64,000 nt of DNA from Sphingopyxis sp. MWB1 (lineage in GTDB: Bacteria > Pseudomonadota > Alphaproteobacteria > Sphingomonadales > Sphingomonadaceae): positions 2,469,501 to 2,533,500 of the forward strand of contig NZ_JQFJ01000002.1 of the NCBI RefSeq assembly GCF_000763945.1, read 5' to 3'. Each line of letters starts with the position of its first letter. Position 1 is the first letter of the stretch. Both the position numbers and the translations under genes were made by a program. Below are positions 17,365 to 26,397 of this stretch, one piece after another. The notes under the pieces are model-generated. The model did not search any database. It saw only the letters and a list, made by a program, of their open reading frames with translations, and had not been told where the DNA came from.

Positions 17365-18396
17365 ATGGCGCAATCATCCTCTTCCTCCCCCCGGCCCGCC
17401 GCGCTCGCGCGCTGGCTTTGGGCCGTCGCTGTGCTGGTGATCATCGTCGTGGCGGTGGGGGGCATCACGCGCCTGACCGAATCGGGGCTGTCCATCACCG
17501 AATGGAAGCCGGTGTCGGGCGTCCTCCCCCCGACCAGCGAGGCTGAATGGATCGCCGAGTTCGAAAAATATAAGCAGATCCCCGAATATCAGGAGATCAA
17601 CCGCGGCATGTCGCTCGCCGCTTTCAAGGCGATTTTCTTCTGGGAGTGGATTCACCGTATTTTGGGGCGTCTGGTCGGCATGGCGATGGTCGTGCCTTTG
17701 CTCTATTATGCCTGGCGCCGCGCCATTCCGGCGAGTTTTGGCTGGCGGCTCTTTGCCCTGACCGCGCTCGTCGGGGTGCAGGGCGCGATCGGCTGGTGGA
17801 TGGTGGTCTCCGGCCTCGAATATCGCACCGACGTCAGCCATTTCCGCCTTGCTGCGCATCTGCTCACCGCGTTGCTGCTGCTCGCGGGGCTGGTGTGGAC
17901 CGCGCGCGATTTGTCGGCGCTCGTCCATGATCCCGCCGCAAGGCCCGCGCGATTGACGCGCGGCGGAGCCATGGTGGCGCTGGTCCTGACGGTGCAATTG
18001 CTGCTCGGTGCCTGGGTCGCGGGGCTGAATGCCGGCTATGTCGCCAACACATGGCCGATGATGAACGATCATTTTGTGCCCGAAGGGATCGACTGGTCGC
18101 GGGGGGCGTGGATGGCGATCACCAATGATCCTTTCCTAATTCACTTCCTGCATCGCTGGTGGGCGTGGGTTGCCGCGCTTGCGCTGCTGCTGCTTGCGCG
18201 CAGCCTTGCCGCGCGCGGTGCGCGGCGCGAGGCTTTGTGGCTTGTCGCGGCGGTTGCGGCGCAGATGATGCTCGGCATCGTGACCGTCGTGTCGAACATG
18301 CAGATGTGGATCGCGGTCGCGCATCAATTTGTCGGCGCGCTTTTGGTCGCGGCCACGGCGGCGGCGCTCAACCGTCAGGGACGCATTAAAAGCTGA
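17365..18396 (+). CDS. ctaA: Heme A synthase (COX15/CtaA)
   Basis: 343 residues with eight hydrophobic helices. Heme-ligand histidines appear in EWIHRILGR, DVSHFRLAAH, IHFLHRWWAW and VAHQF, as in the alphaproteobacterial type-2 enzyme, and TRLTESGLSITEWKPVSG is the family N-terminal loop. It oxidises heme O to heme A for cytochrome c oxidase. The start is ATG 17365 behind AGGGCAGAC; the open frame upstream is not used. It diverges from the M48 protease gene. Confidence 0.95.
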   Translation: MAQSSSSSPRPAALARWLWAVAVLVIIVVAVGGITRLTESGLSITEWKPVSGVLPPTSEAEWIAEFEKYKQIPEYQEINRGMSLAAFKAIFFWEWIHRILGRLVGMAMVVPLLYYAWRRAIPASFGWRLFALTALVGVQGAIGWWMVVSGLEYRTDVSHFRLAAHLLTALLLLAGLVWTARDLSALVHDPAARPARLTRGGAMVALVLTVQLLLGAWVAGLNAGYVANTWPMMNDHFVPEGIDWSRGAWMAITNDPFLIHFLHRWWAWVAALALLLLARSLAARGARREALWLVAAVAAQMMLGIVTVVSNMQMWIAVAHQFVGALLVAATAAALNRQGRIKS

Positions 18397-18433
18397 GATT
18401 CCGCGCCGCCACCACGAGCCGTGAAACGCCCAT

Positions 18434-18606
18434 GGTATTATAATACCCGTCAGCAAAGTCGCTCCCTGCTTGACTTTGCGGTGCTTCACGCGCATTGGCC
18501 CGCTCCGAAGCGTCGCCGATTCCCTGTCGGAAAAGGCGGCGCGGTTTGTTTTCGGGGCGCGGACTTCAAAAGCCGCCGCCTTGTCCATCTCTTCAAGGAG
18601 CGTGCC
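18434..18606 (+). promoter_or_regulatory. Promoter and structured leader of rplM-rpsI
   Basis: GGTATTATAATACC (18434-18447) is a perfect palindrome containing a consensus TATAAT box at 18439-18444. About ten bases downstream, GCAAAGTC (18453-18460) and GACTTTGC (18472-18479) form a perfect 8-bp stem with an 11-nt loop. The leader then runs to rplM with AAGGAG before its ATG. The palindrome could be promoter plus operator; the stem may be a leader element for ribosomal-protein autoregulation. No L13 leader family was recognised. Confidence 0.6.
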
Positions 18607-19086
18607 ATGAAGGCGCTGACCAAGACGACCCAGTCGGCCAATGCCGCAACGGTCGAAAAGAAATGGGTGCTGATCGACGCCGACGGTCTCGTCGTGGGCC
18701 GCGTCGCGTCTATCATCGCCAATATCCTGCGCGGCAAACACAAGCCGTCGTTCACCCCGCACGTCGATTGCGGTGACAATGTCATCGTCATCAATGCGGA
18801 CAAGGTGGCGTTCACCGGCAAGAAAATGGCCGACAAGCGCTATTACAAGCACACCGGCTATGCCGGCGGCATCAAGGAAACCAGCCCCGAGAAGATTCTC
18901 GAAGGCCGCTTCCCGGAGCGCGTGCTGGAAAAAGCCGTCGAGCGCATGATCCCGCGCGGCCCGCTCGGCCGCCAGCAGATGCGCAACCTGCGTATCTTCG
19001 CGGGTAGCGAACATCCGCACGAAGGGCAGAACCCCGAAGTGATCGACGTCGCGTCGATGAACCGCAAGAATAAGGTGGGTGCATAA
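18607..19086 (+). CDS. rplM: 50S ribosomal protein L13
   Basis: 159 residues. The L13 core is [46 protein letters not shown] and [27 protein letters not shown]. An AAGGAG Shine-Dalgarno lies 6 nt upstream of the ATG at 18607. It is the first gene of the classical L13-S9 operon; its TAA overlaps the rpsI ATG by one base. The preceding ctaA is separated by a promoter and leader. Confidence 0.98.
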   Translation: MKALTKTTQSANAATVEKKWVLIDADGLVVGRVASIIANILRGKHKPSFTPHVDCGDNVIVINADKVAFTGKKMADKRYYKHTGYAGGIKETSPEKILEGRFPERVLEKAVERMIPRGPLGRQQMRNLRIFAGSEHPHEGQNPEVIDVASMNRKNKVGA

Positions 19087-19586
19087 TGGCTGACGAACAG
19101 ACCATGACCGATCTCAAGGATCTCGCCGGCGCTGTCGAAGGCACCGAAGCCGTGATCGCGACGCCGAGCGCGCCGCTCCGCGAAAAGCAGGTCGACAAGC
19201 AGGGCCGCGCCTATGCAACCGGCCGCCGCAAGGACGCCGTCGCCCGCGTGTGGCTGAAGCCCGGCACGGGCAAGATCACGGTCAACGGCCGCGATCAGGA
19301 AGTCTATTTCGCGCGCCCCTCGCTGCGCCTCGTCATCAACCAACCCTTCGGCCTGACCGATCGCATTGGGCAATATGACATTGTCGCCACCGTCAAGGGC
19401 GGCGGCCTGTCGGGCCAGGCGGGCGCGGTGCTGCACGGCATCGCCCAGGCGCTGACCCGCTTCGAACCCGCGCTGCGCGCCCCGGTGAAGGCCGCTGGCT
19501 TCCTCACCCGCGACAGCCGTGCGGTCGAGCGTAAGAAGTACGGCCGTGCCAAGGCACGCCGCAGCTTCCAGTTCTCGAAGCGCTAA
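19086..19586 (+). CDS. rpsI: 30S ribosomal protein S9
   Basis: 166 residues with an N-terminal acidic extension of ~35 residues that is common in alphaproteobacteria. The S9 core is [27 protein letters not shown] and ends in the basic [18 protein letters not shown], whose tail reaches the P site. It overlaps rplM by one base. A strong intrinsic terminator follows 32 nt after the stop. Confidence 0.98.
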   Translation: MADEQTMTDLKDLAGAVEGTEAVIATPSAPLREKQVDKQGRAYATGRRKDAVARVWLKPGTGKITVNGRDQEVYFARPSLRLVINQPFGLTDRIGQYDIVATVKGGGLSGQAGAVLHGIAQALTRFEPALRAPVKAAGFLTRDSRAVERKKYGRAKARRSFQFSKR

Positions 19587-19618
19587 AACAGATTTTCCGC
19601 CGACGGGTGGAAAAGGGA

Positions 19619-19652
19619 AGGGCGGTCCGGCAACGGGCCGCCCTTTTTCTTT
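19619..19652 (+). terminator. Intrinsic terminator after rpsI
   Basis: AGGGCGGTCC (19619-19628), loop GGCAAC, GGGCCGCCCT (19635-19644): a 10-bp stem with one G-T wobble, followed by TTTTTCTTT. It closes the rplM-rpsI operon. Confidence 0.9.
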
Positions 19653-19805
19653 GGGTGGGCAATATCACAAGACACAGACGCTTCCACTAGACCATGCTGT
19701 TTTTGGCAGCGATATATCTATTATTCATTGGATGCCCTGTTGCTTCGTATTTGTTGGGAAAGTATTTTATCTACCGCATATCATGGTGAGCCAATGGAGG
19801 GGCGC

Positions 19806-20366
19806 ATGGCATCGGAGATTGTCGCGAAACGACTTTTGGACAATCTTCTGCCGATTGCGGAAATCCCTATTCAATATGGTGCAGGAGTTTACGCCCTTTG
19901 CTTGCGTGGCGACGCGGAGGTTCCAGGAATCTTGGCGGGCCAACAGGGCCTTCTCTATATCGGAATGACTGCCAACGACCTCTCAGTCAGAAATCATCTA
20001 AGCTATCGAGACAGCAGTAGGTCTTCGCCCCGAAGGTCATTGGGTGCGTTGCTGCGACAAAAGCTGGCACTTTCTCCCATTGCGCGAGGTAGTGGGCGCA
20101 GCAAAAGAGATTTCACCCACTTTCGTTTCACAGAAGATGGCGAGAAGCGTTTGACGGAGTGGATGGGTGATAACTTGCTGGCCAGCCAAGTGAGTGTTGT
20201 GGACAATACTCGCATGGTGGAAGAGGAGTTGATTTCTCAACTCAAGCCCTGCCTGAATTTAACGAAATTGGGCGGTTGGAAAAACCCGCAAAGAGCGAGA
20301 GTTTCTCACGCGCGTAGTGAATGTGCCGCTTTAGCCGAAGGTGCTTGGCTGGCTGACCGACGGTAA
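19806..20366 (+). CDS. GIY-YIG nuclease family protein
   Basis: 186 residues from the ATG at 19806, preceded by GGAGGGG. GVY (27-29) and YIG (51-53) form the GIY-YIG pair; later VEEELISQLKPCLNLTKLGGWKNP supplies the metal-binding Glu and the usual Pro-x-Leu-Asn motif. Such domains cut DNA in mobile elements, restriction systems or repair. The gene is visibly lower in GC than its neighbours and lies between two housekeeping operons, suggesting horizontal acquisition. No partner gene is adjacent, so its target is unknown. Confidence 0.82.
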   Translation: MASEIVAKRLLDNLLPIAEIPIQYGAGVYALCLRGDAEVPGILAGQQGLLYIGMTANDLSVRNHLSYRDSSRSSPRRSLGALLRQKLALSPIARGSGRSKRDFTHFRFTEDGEKRLTEWMGDNLLASQVSVVDNTRMVEEELISQLKPCLNLTKLGGWKNPQRARVSHARSECAALAEGAWLADRR

Positions 20367-20476
20367 GCCGTTCAGCAGACCGAAATCCACCCCTTCCTGC
20401 CCTAAGCAATTGCATATCCCGCCCGGAAGGCTTAACCGGCCTCATCGACCGAAGAGAGTCAGGAAACGGGACTGAT

Positions 20477-20914
20477 ATGGCTGGCAAAGAACATGGTGCG
20501 CGACCGCGCGCGCCGCACCTGCAGGTCTATAAATGGGGGCCGCATATGGCGGTGTCCATTTTTCACCGCGTCAGCGGCGATGGGCTTGCGATCGTCGGGA
20601 CGCTGATGTTCCTCTGGTGGCTGGGTGCGCTGGCCGCGGGGCCCGATGCCTATGCGGCCTTTATCGCCTGCGTCTGGCATGATCCCGCCGGAGGCAGCGT
20701 GCATCAGGTGACGAACATATTGGGCCGGATCGTCCTTGTCGGGCTGACCTGGGCTTTCTTTCAGCATCTGTTTTCGGGGATGCGCCACCTCGTGCTCGAC
20801 ACGGGCGCGGGCTATGAGCTCAAGACCAACAAGCTTTGGTCGACGATTGTGCTGGTCGCCGGCGTACTCGCGACCGCTGCGACCTGGCTCTATATCATGA
20901 AGGGATCGCTGTAA
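20477..20914 (+). CDS. sdhC: Succinate dehydrogenase cytochrome b556 subunit
   Basis: 145 residues, three membrane helices. The family signature SIFHRVSGDG and the heme-region block HLFSGMRHLVLD are present. It anchors the SDH flavoprotein and, with SdhD, binds heme b and ubiquinone. The TAA overlaps the ATG of sdhD. Start at 20477 follows GAAACGGGAC. Confidence 0.95.
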   Translation: MAGKEHGARPRAPHLQVYKWGPHMAVSIFHRVSGDGLAIVGTLMFLWWLGALAAGPDAYAAFIACVWHDPAGGSVHQVTNILGRIVLVGLTWAFFQHLFSGMRHLVLDTGAGYELKTNKLWSTIVLVAGVLATAATWLYIMKGSL

Positions 20915-21318
20915 TGGGCAATGGAACCCACCTTGGCCGGGTTCGCGGGCTTGGCTCGTCGCACCATGGAACGGGACATTGGCTGCAACAGCGGCTGACC
21001 GCGCTCGGTAATATCCTGCTCGTCGGCTTTCTGTTCGTGTCGCTGCTGCGCCTGCCGCTCACCGATCATGCCGCCGTGCTGCGCTGGGCCTCGACCCCGA
21101 TGGTCGCGCTCGCGCTGATCCTGATGATCATCAGCGTATTCTGGCACATGCGGCTGGGGCTGCAGGTGCTGATCGAGGATTATGTCCATGGCGAGGCGAC
21201 GCGGCTGTTCGCGCTCGTCCTGCTGAACTTTTTTGCCATTGGCGGCGCGGCTTATGGCCTGTTCGCCATCGTCCGTATCGCCCTTGCGCCCGCGGCGCTT
21301 GGGCCGGGGGGCATGTGA
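20914..21318 (+). CDS. sdhD: Succinate dehydrogenase membrane anchor subunit
   Basis: 134 residues, three membrane helices. The anchor signature [12 protein letters not shown] opens it and the heme-ligand helix contains [17 protein letters not shown]. It begins at ATG 20914, sharing one base with the sdhC stop, and ends 1 nt before the sdhA ATG. It pairs with SdhC in the inner membrane to reduce ubiquinone. Confidence 0.94.
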   Translation: MGNGTHLGRVRGLGSSHHGTGHWLQQRLTALGNILLVGFLFVSLLRLPLTDHAAVLRWASTPMVALALILMIISVFWHMRLGLQVLIEDYVHGEATRLFALVLLNFFAIGGAAYGLFAIVRIALAPAALGPGGM

Positions 21319-21319
21319 A

Positions 21320-23134
21320 ATGACCGAAGCTTACAAGATTATCGACCATTTGTATGACACCGTCGTCGTCGGCGCGGGCGGATCGGGGCTGCGCGCCACG
21401 ATGGGCAGCGCCGAAGCAGGCCTGCGCACGGCCTGCATTACCAAGGTGTTTCCGACGCGCAGCCATACGGTCGCGGCGCAGGGCGGCATTGCTGCCAGCC
21501 TGGGCAACAACACGCCCGACCATTGGCAGTGGCATATGTATGACACGGTCAAGGGCTCCGACTGGCTCGGCGACCAGGACGCGATCGAATATATGGTCCG
21601 CGAAGCGCCGCAGGCGGTGTATGAGCTGGAACATGCTGGCGTGCCCTTTTCGCGCAACGCCGATGGCACCATTTATCAGCGTCCCTTTGGCGGCCATATG
21701 CAGAATATGGGCGAAGGCCCGCCGGTGCAGCGTACCTGCGCCGCCGCCGACCGCACGGGGCATGCGATGCTTCATGCGCTTTATCAGCAGTCGCTGAAAT
21801 ATGACGCCGATTTCTTCGTCGAATATTTCGCGCTCGACCTGATCATGGAAGATACGCCCGACGGCAAGGTCTGCCGCGGCGTCATTGCGCTGTGCATGGA
21901 CGACGGCAGCATCCATCGCTTCCGCTCACAGGCCGTCGTGCTCGCGACCGGCGGCTATGGCCGCTGCTATTTCACCGCGACCTCGGCGCATACCTGCACC
22001 GGCGATGGCGGCGGCATGGTGCTGCGCGCCGGGCTTCCCTTGCAGGATATGGAGTTTGTCCAGTTCCACCCGACCGGCATTTACGGCGCGGGCGTGCTCA
22101 TTACCGAGGGTGCGCGCGGCGAGGGCGGTTACCTCACCAACAGCGAGGGCGAGCGTTTCATGGAACGCTATGCCCCGTCGGCAAAGGATCTGGCGTCGCG
22201 CGACGTCGTGTCGCGCTCGATGGCGCTCGAAATCCGCGAAGGCCGCGGCGTTGGCCCGGACAGCGACCATATTTACCTGCACCTCGACCATATCGATCCG
22301 AAGGTGCTCGCCGAGCGGCTTCCCGGGATTACCGAGAGCGGAAAGATTTTCGCGGGTGTCGACCTGACCCGTCAGCCGCTCCCCGTGGTGCCGACGGTTC
22401 ATTATAATATGGGCGGCATTCCCTGTAATTATCATGGCGAAGTCGTGACCTTGGGCAAGGACGGCCCCGACACCGTCGTTCCCGGCCTGTTCGCGGTCGG
22501 CGAAGCGGCCTGCGTGTCGGTCCATGGCGCGAACCGCCTTGGGTCGAACAGCCTGATCGACCTTGTCGTCTTTGGCCGCGCAACGGGTCACCGGCTCAAG
22601 GAACTGCTCCAGCCCGGCGCGGCGCAGCCCGCGCTGCCCAAGGACAGCGCCGATCTGGCGCTCGCCCGTCTCGACCATTTCCGCAACGCCAATGGCGGAT
22701 CGCCCACGGCCGAGGTGCGCACCGAAATGCAGCGCGCCATGTCGCAGCACGCCGCCGTCTTCCGCACCGATGAACTGATGGCCGAAGGCAAGGACAAGCT
22801 CGCGAAGACCTATGAGCGCATGCAGGATGTGCATGTCACGGATCGCAGCCTCATCTGGAACACCGATTTGATCGAAACGCTGGAGCTCGACAATCTGATC
22901 GCGCAGGCGTCGGTGACGATGCATTCGGCGCATAACCGCAAGGAAAGCCGCGGCGCCCACGCGCATGAGGATTTCCCGAACCGCGACGATGCGAATTGGA
23001 TGAAGCATACGGTGGCCTGGTTCGACGGCTGGGGCGGCAAGGGCGGCGGGGTCAAACTCGATTACCGTCCGGTCCACGAATATACGCTGACCGACGATGC
23101 CGAGTATATCCAGCCGAAGGCGCGGGTATATTGA
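21320..23134 (+). CDS. sdhA: Succinate dehydrogenase flavoprotein subunit
   Basis: 604 residues. The N-terminal FAD site reads [20 protein letters not shown]; the covalent FAD ligand His49 is in [10 protein letters not shown]. The active-site blocks [23 protein letters not shown] and [11 protein letters not shown] are intact, as is the C-terminal HEYTL region. It oxidises succinate to fumarate. The start is ATG 21320 just after sdhD; the frame is open further upstream but overlaps sdhD. No sdhB follows in this window. Confidence 0.97.
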   Translation: MTEAYKIIDHLYDTVVVGAGGSGLRATMGSAEAGLRTACITKVFPTRSHTVAAQGGIAASLGNNTPDHWQWHMYDTVKGSDWLGDQDAIEYMVREAPQAVYELEHAGVPFSRNADGTIYQRPFGGHMQNMGEGPPVQRTCAAADRTGHAMLHALYQQSLKYDADFFVEYFALDLIMEDTPDGKVCRGVIALCMDDGSIHRFRSQAVVLATGGYGRCYFTATSAHTCTGDGGGMVLRAGLPLQDMEFVQFHPTGIYGAGVLITEGARGEGGYLTNSEGERFMERYAPSAKDLASRDVVSRSMALEIREGRGVGPDSDHIYLHLDHIDPKVLAERLPGITESGKIFAGVDLTRQPLPVVPTVHYNMGGIPCNYHGEVVTLGKDGPDTVVPGLFAVGEAACVSVHGANRLGSNSLIDLVVFGRATGHRLKELLQPGAAQPALPKDSADLALARLDHFRNANGGSPTAEVRTEMQRAMSQHAAVFRTDELMAEGKDKLAKTYERMQDVHVTDRSLIWNTDLIETLELDNLIAQASVTMHSAHNRKESRGAHAHEDFPNRDDANWMKHTVAWFDGWGGKGGGVKLDYRPVHEYTLTDDAEYIQPKARVY

Positions 23135-23143
23135 GGATATTTC

Positions 23144-23170
23144 TGGCGCCGTCCGGTCAGGGCGGCGCCA
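23144..23170. other. Hairpin downstream of sdhA
   Basis: TGGCGCCG (23144-23151) and CGGCGCCA (23163-23170) form a perfect 8-bp stem with an 11-nt loop, 9 nt after the sdhA stop. No T-tract follows; it could stabilise the sdh mRNA or act as a weak terminator between convergent genes. Confidence 0.55.
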
Positions 23171-23184
23171 CGAACGGCTATGCT

Positions 23185-23478
23185 TTAGCTGCCGAACAGG
23201 TCGTGGGCGGGGTTGATGTCGGTGAAGGGGCGGTCGACATTCTGGCCCATGATCCAGAGTTTCTGACAGGCGATCAGGAAGAACATCACCGCGATTGTCC
23301 AGACGATGATCGTCTTGAGGATGCGCCAGCGTTTTTCTTCATAGGCGCGGCGCGCGCGGGCCTTGTGGTCGATGCCGAGTTCGCCTTCAAATTCGGCGAT
23401 CAGCCGGGCGCGGCGGGTGCGTGAAATGGTGGCCACGCCCGCGGCTGGTCCGTCCTTCATCATCCGATGTCGCGCCAT
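23185..23478 (-). CDS. Small single-pass membrane protein of unknown function
   Basis: About 97 residues from ATG 23478 (an in-frame ATG at 23508 would add ten). A charged N-terminal helix (RRARLIAEFEGELGIDHKARARRAYEEKRWRI) leads into one membrane helix (IIVWTIAVMFFLIACQKLWIM) and a short acidic periplasmic tail. No family is recognised. It lies downstream of the leu-quinone oxidoreductase-DUF167 set on the same strand and may be its last gene. Confidence 0.65.
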   Translation of the reverse strand: MARHRMMKDGPAAGVATISRTRRARLIAEFEGELGIDHKARARRAYEEKRWRILKTIIVWTIAVMFFLIACQKLWIMGQNVDRPFTDINPAHDLFGS

Positions 23479-23564
23479 GGCGATAATCCCGCAGTCCCAT
23501 CTGTCCATTTTTCGTCTTAAGGGCCGCGCCCTGACAAAATGTTAACGGCGAGGGCGGCCCCCGC

Positions 23565-23846
23565 TTATTCGGGCGCAATTCCGACAAGCTTGATCCGCGC
23601 CGTAGCGCCGCGCAGCAGCGTGAGGTCGCGCCGCGGGCGGCCCAGTGCGGCGGCGAGGAGGCGCAGCACCGCCTCGTTGGCGGCGCCGTCGGCGGGGGGC
23701 GCGGTGACGCGCAGCTGCACCGCCCCATCGACGATCCGCACCTCATCGCGCCGCGCGCCGGGGGTGACGCGCAGCTCGATCCGTCCGGCCCTGCTGGCCA
23801 GCGCGCGAAGCGCCGCGGTCAGCGCGGGGTCGGGGCGATATTTCAG
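23565..23846 (-). CDS. DUF167 (YggU-like) protein, apparent CTG start
   Basis: A 93-residue frame reading RIELRVTPGARRDEV, VQLRVTAPPADGAANEAVLRLLAAALGRPRRDLTLLRGATARIKLV, the signature of the DUF167/YggU family with its PPADGAANEA loop. There is no ATG, GTG or TTG upstream of the conserved core: an in-frame stop is close by and the best candidate is CTG at 23844-23846, overlapping the TGA of the upstream oxidoreductase, with GGTGG about 7 nt before it. Translation is probably coupled. The function of the family is unclear. Confidence 0.8.
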   Translation of the reverse strand: MKYRPDPALTAALRALASRAGRIELRVTPGARRDEVRIVDGAVQLRVTAPPADGAANEAVLRLLAAALGRPRRDLTLLRGATARIKLVGIAPE

Positions 23847-24844
23847 ATCGTGACCACCAGCTTGCCGACCGCGCTGCGGTCACCGAGCTTGGCAATCGCC
23901 TTGCCGCCTTCTTCGAGCGGATAGGTGCCCATGACGCGCGGCTTGATCTTGCCCTGATCCCAAAGCTGGAACAGGCGCGCGATATTGTCGCGGTTGCGCT
24001 GCGGCTCGCGCATCGCAAAGGCACCCCAGAAGACGCCCGCGACATCGCAGCTTTTGAGCAGGGTGAGATTGAGCGGCAGGCGCGGAATGCCCGCGGGGAA
24101 GCCGACGACCAGATAGCGCCCTTCCCACGCGATCGAACGCAGCGCAGGCTCGCAATAATCGCCGCCAACCGCGTCATAGATGACATTCGCGCCGCCGGGG
24201 CCCACGGCTTCCTTGAACTTGTTGGCCAGCGCCTTCGACGCATCCTTGTCAAAGGGCTGATAGCCATAGACGACGACTTCGTCCGCGCCGGCATCGCGCG
24301 CGACCTGCGCCTTGTCCTCGGTCGAGACGCCCGCGACAACGCGCGCGCCAAAGGCCTTGCCGAGCTCGACGGCGGCAATGCCGACCCCGCCCGAGGCGCC
24401 GAGCACGAGCAGCGTGTCGCCTTCCTTGATATGGCCGCGGTCGAGCAGCGCATGGATGCTGGTGCCATAGGTCATGAGGAGTGAGGCGCCTTCGGCAAAA
24501 TCATGCCCCTCGGGCAGATGATAGCTGTTGTGGACGCCGACCGCGATGGCTTCGGCCATGCCGCCATTGCCGCATCCGGCGATCACCCGGTCGCCAACCT
24601 TGAACTGGGTGACGCCTTCGCCCACTTCGGCGACGATCCCGGCAACCTCGCCGCCGGGGGCGAAGGGGCGTTCGGGCTTGAACTGATATTTATCCTCGAT
24701 GATCAGCGTGTCGGGGAAATTGACCGCGCACGCCTTCACATCAATGACGATCTGGTCCTTGCCCGCGGTCGGGCGCGGCAATTCGCCCAGGGTGAGCGTC
24801 TCGGGGCCGCCGGTCGCGGTCGACAAGAGAGCCTTCATCATCAT
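23843..24844 (-). CDS. NADPH:quinone oxidoreductase family protein (MDR)
   Basis: 333 residues of the medium-chain dehydrogenase/reductase superfamily without the structural zinc cysteines, as in quinone oxidoreductases. The catalytic-domain block is ACAVNFPDTLIIEDKYQ; the Rossmann site is LLVLGASGGVGIAAVELGKAFGA. Three Met codons open the frame; the third (MKALLST) fits the family start best. It probably reduces quinones or alkenals with NADPH. It follows leuD on the same strand after a hairpin. Confidence 0.9.
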   Translation of the reverse strand: MMMKALLSTATGGPETLTLGELPRPTAGKDQIVIDVKACAVNFPDTLIIEDKYQFKPERPFAPGGEVAGIVAEVGEGVTQFKVGDRVIAGCGNGGMAEAIAVGVHNSYHLPEGHDFAEGASLLMTYGTSIHALLDRGHIKEGDTLLVLGASGGVGIAAVELGKAFGARVVAGVSTEDKAQVARDAGADEVVVYGYQPFDKDASKALANKFKEAVGPGGANVIYDAVGGDYCEPALRSIAWEGRYLVVGFPAGIPRLPLNLTLLKSCDVAGVFWGAFAMREPQRNRDNIARLFQLWDQGKIKPRVMGTYPLEEGGKAIAKLGDRSAVGKLVVTI

Positions 24845-24864
24845 CCTTCTCCTTTTCTTTTGTT

Positions 24865-24900
24865 GACGCCGCAGGCCCGAAGGAAGGGCCCGGCAGCGTC
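24865..24900. other. Hairpin between leuD and the quinone oxidoreductase gene
   Basis: GACGC (24865-24869) pairs with GCGTC (24896-24900) and GGCCC (24874-24878) with GGGCC (24886-24890), a stem with an internal loop and no T-tract. It may separate or differentially stabilise the two parts of the transcript. Confidence 0.5.
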
Positions 24901-24903
24901 CGG

Positions 24904-25500
24904 TCAGGCGTGCGCGACGGGGCGCAGCCAGGGGCGCTCGCTATCGAGCTTTTCTTCATAGGCGGCGATGGCGTTGCCGCTTTTTTCGGTGAGCGAAATT
25001 TCGTCGAGACCCTGCATCAGACACATTTTGCGGAACGGGTCGATGTCGAAGACGAACCGGTCCTGAAAGGGCGTGGTCACCGTTTGCGTGTCGAGATCGA
25101 CATGAATGGGGTCGGTCGCCGCAACCTCCATCAGCCGGTCGATGGCGGGCTGGGGAAGCACGACAGGCAAAATGCCGTTCTTGACCGCATTGCCCGAAAA
25201 AATGTCCGAATAGCTGGGCGCGATGACGACGCGAATGCCGAGGTCGCCGAGCGCCCATGCGGCATGTTCGCGGCTCGACCCGCAGCCGAAATTGTCGCCC
25301 GCGATCAGGATCGGTGCGCCTTTATATTCGGGGCGGTCGAACAGATTGTCGGGATCGGCGCGCAGGCTTTCAAAGGCGCCGCGCCCCATGCCTTCGCGGC
25401 TGACCGTTTTCAGCCAATGGGCGGGGATTATAACGTCGGTATCGACATTTTTCAGCCCCAGTGGAATCGCGCGGCCTTCGACCTTGTCGAGCGGGGTCAT
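24904..25500 (-). CDS. leuD: 3-isopropylmalate dehydratase small subunit
   Basis: 198 residues. The swivel-domain signature [16 protein letters not shown] and the substrate loop [19 protein letters not shown] are complete. With LeuC it isomerises 2- to 3-isopropylmalate in leucine synthesis. Its ATG overlaps the stop of the MBL hydrolase gene (ATGA), so all three genes from leuC to leuD are probably one transcript. Confidence 0.96.
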   Translation of the reverse strand: MTPLDKVEGRAIPLGLKNVDTDVIIPAHWLKTVSREGMGRGAFESLRADPDNLFDRPEYKGAPILIAGDNFGCGSSREHAAWALGDLGIRVVIAPSYSDIFSGNAVKNGILPVVLPQPAIDRLMEVAATDPIHVDLDTQTVTTPFQDRFVFDIDPFRKMCLMQGLDEISLTEKSGNAIAAYEEKLDSERPWLRPVAHA

Positions 25501-26354
25501 TGGGCGCCTTTCGGAAAAGGCGGCAGCTTTGCGATATCGCGCGGCTCATGCTGGATGATGACGGTGGCGCCCAGATTTTTGGCGAGCGCCTTGAACCGGT
25601 CAAAGGAGGCGAGCGTGTCGGCGCGGTCGGTGTTGAAACCGGGGACGCCATTGCTGTCGTAATTTTCCTGAAAATGCGCCTGATCGCCGGTCAGCAGCAC
25701 GGGGCCGGTTTCCGCAAGGCGGACGAGCAGCGCATGATGGCCGGGGGTATGGCCGGGCATATTCAGCATCACGACGCGGCCATCGCCGAAAATATCCTTG
25801 TCGCCGCTGACGGGCTCCACCGGCGCGCCGCCCTTGATCCAGGGGGCGAAGGGAACCGCGTCGACCGATGCGGGCTTGTCGGGGCTGGTGAGAACGTCCC
25901 AGTCCTGCTTGCCGATCAGCAGCTTGGCGGTAGGAAATTCCGCAACCTGTCCGATATGGTCGAAATGATAATGGCTGAGCGCGACATAATCGATGTCGGC
26001 GGGCTTGATCCCGAGATCGGCAAGCTGTTCTGCCATCGTGCGCTTCATCGACGAGGACATTACGCCTTCGCGGCTGAGCACGGCATTCTTCTGGCTGAGC
26101 GGAAGGCCGAAGTCCCACAGCATCAGCGTGTCGCCGTGCCGGATCAGATAGCAGCCAACCGACAGGTCGCGGCTTTGCCCTGTATAGGCCAGCGTGTCGG
26201 AAAAGGCATTGAGCTGATTGACGCGCACCGTGCCGCAATCGAGCCGCGTGAGGCTGAGCGGGGCGGCGGCGGGGGATGATTGGGCGCTCGCGCTGACAGG
26301 AAGCAGGAGCGCCGCAGCGCTGGCGGCAAGGGCGGTAAAGCGTTTCCAGACCAT
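25497..26354 (-). CDS. Exported MBL-fold hydrolase, N-acyl homoserine lactonase-like
   Basis: 285 residues from ATG 26354, which has a strong AAGGAGG 6 nt upstream; a longer open frame exists but is unlikely. A signal peptide ([16 protein letters not shown]) precedes a metallo-beta-lactamase fold with [10 protein letters not shown] (HxHxDH), [10 protein letters not shown] and LLTGDQAHF supplying the two-zinc ligands, arranged as in AHL lactonases. It may hydrolyse lactones in the periplasm. It lies between leuC and leuD and overlaps leuD by 4 nt; substrate unproven. Confidence 0.88.
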   Translation of the reverse strand: MVWKRFTALAASAAALLLPVSASAQSSPAAAPLSLTRLDCGTVRVNQLNAFSDTLAYTGQSRDLSVGCYLIRHGDTLMLWDFGLPLSQKNAVLSREGVMSSSMKRTMAEQLADLGIKPADIDYVALSHYHFDHIGQVAEFPTAKLLIGKQDWDVLTSPDKPASVDAVPFAPWIKGGAPVEPVSGDKDIFGDGRVVMLNMPGHTPGHHALLVRLAETGPVLLTGDQAHFQENYDSNGVPGFNTDRADTLASFDRFKALAKNLGATVIIQHEPRDIAKLPPFPKGAQ

Positions 26355-26397
26355 CTTCTTCCTCCTTTGGCTTGTGTTGTTCAAAATGCTGATCGAA

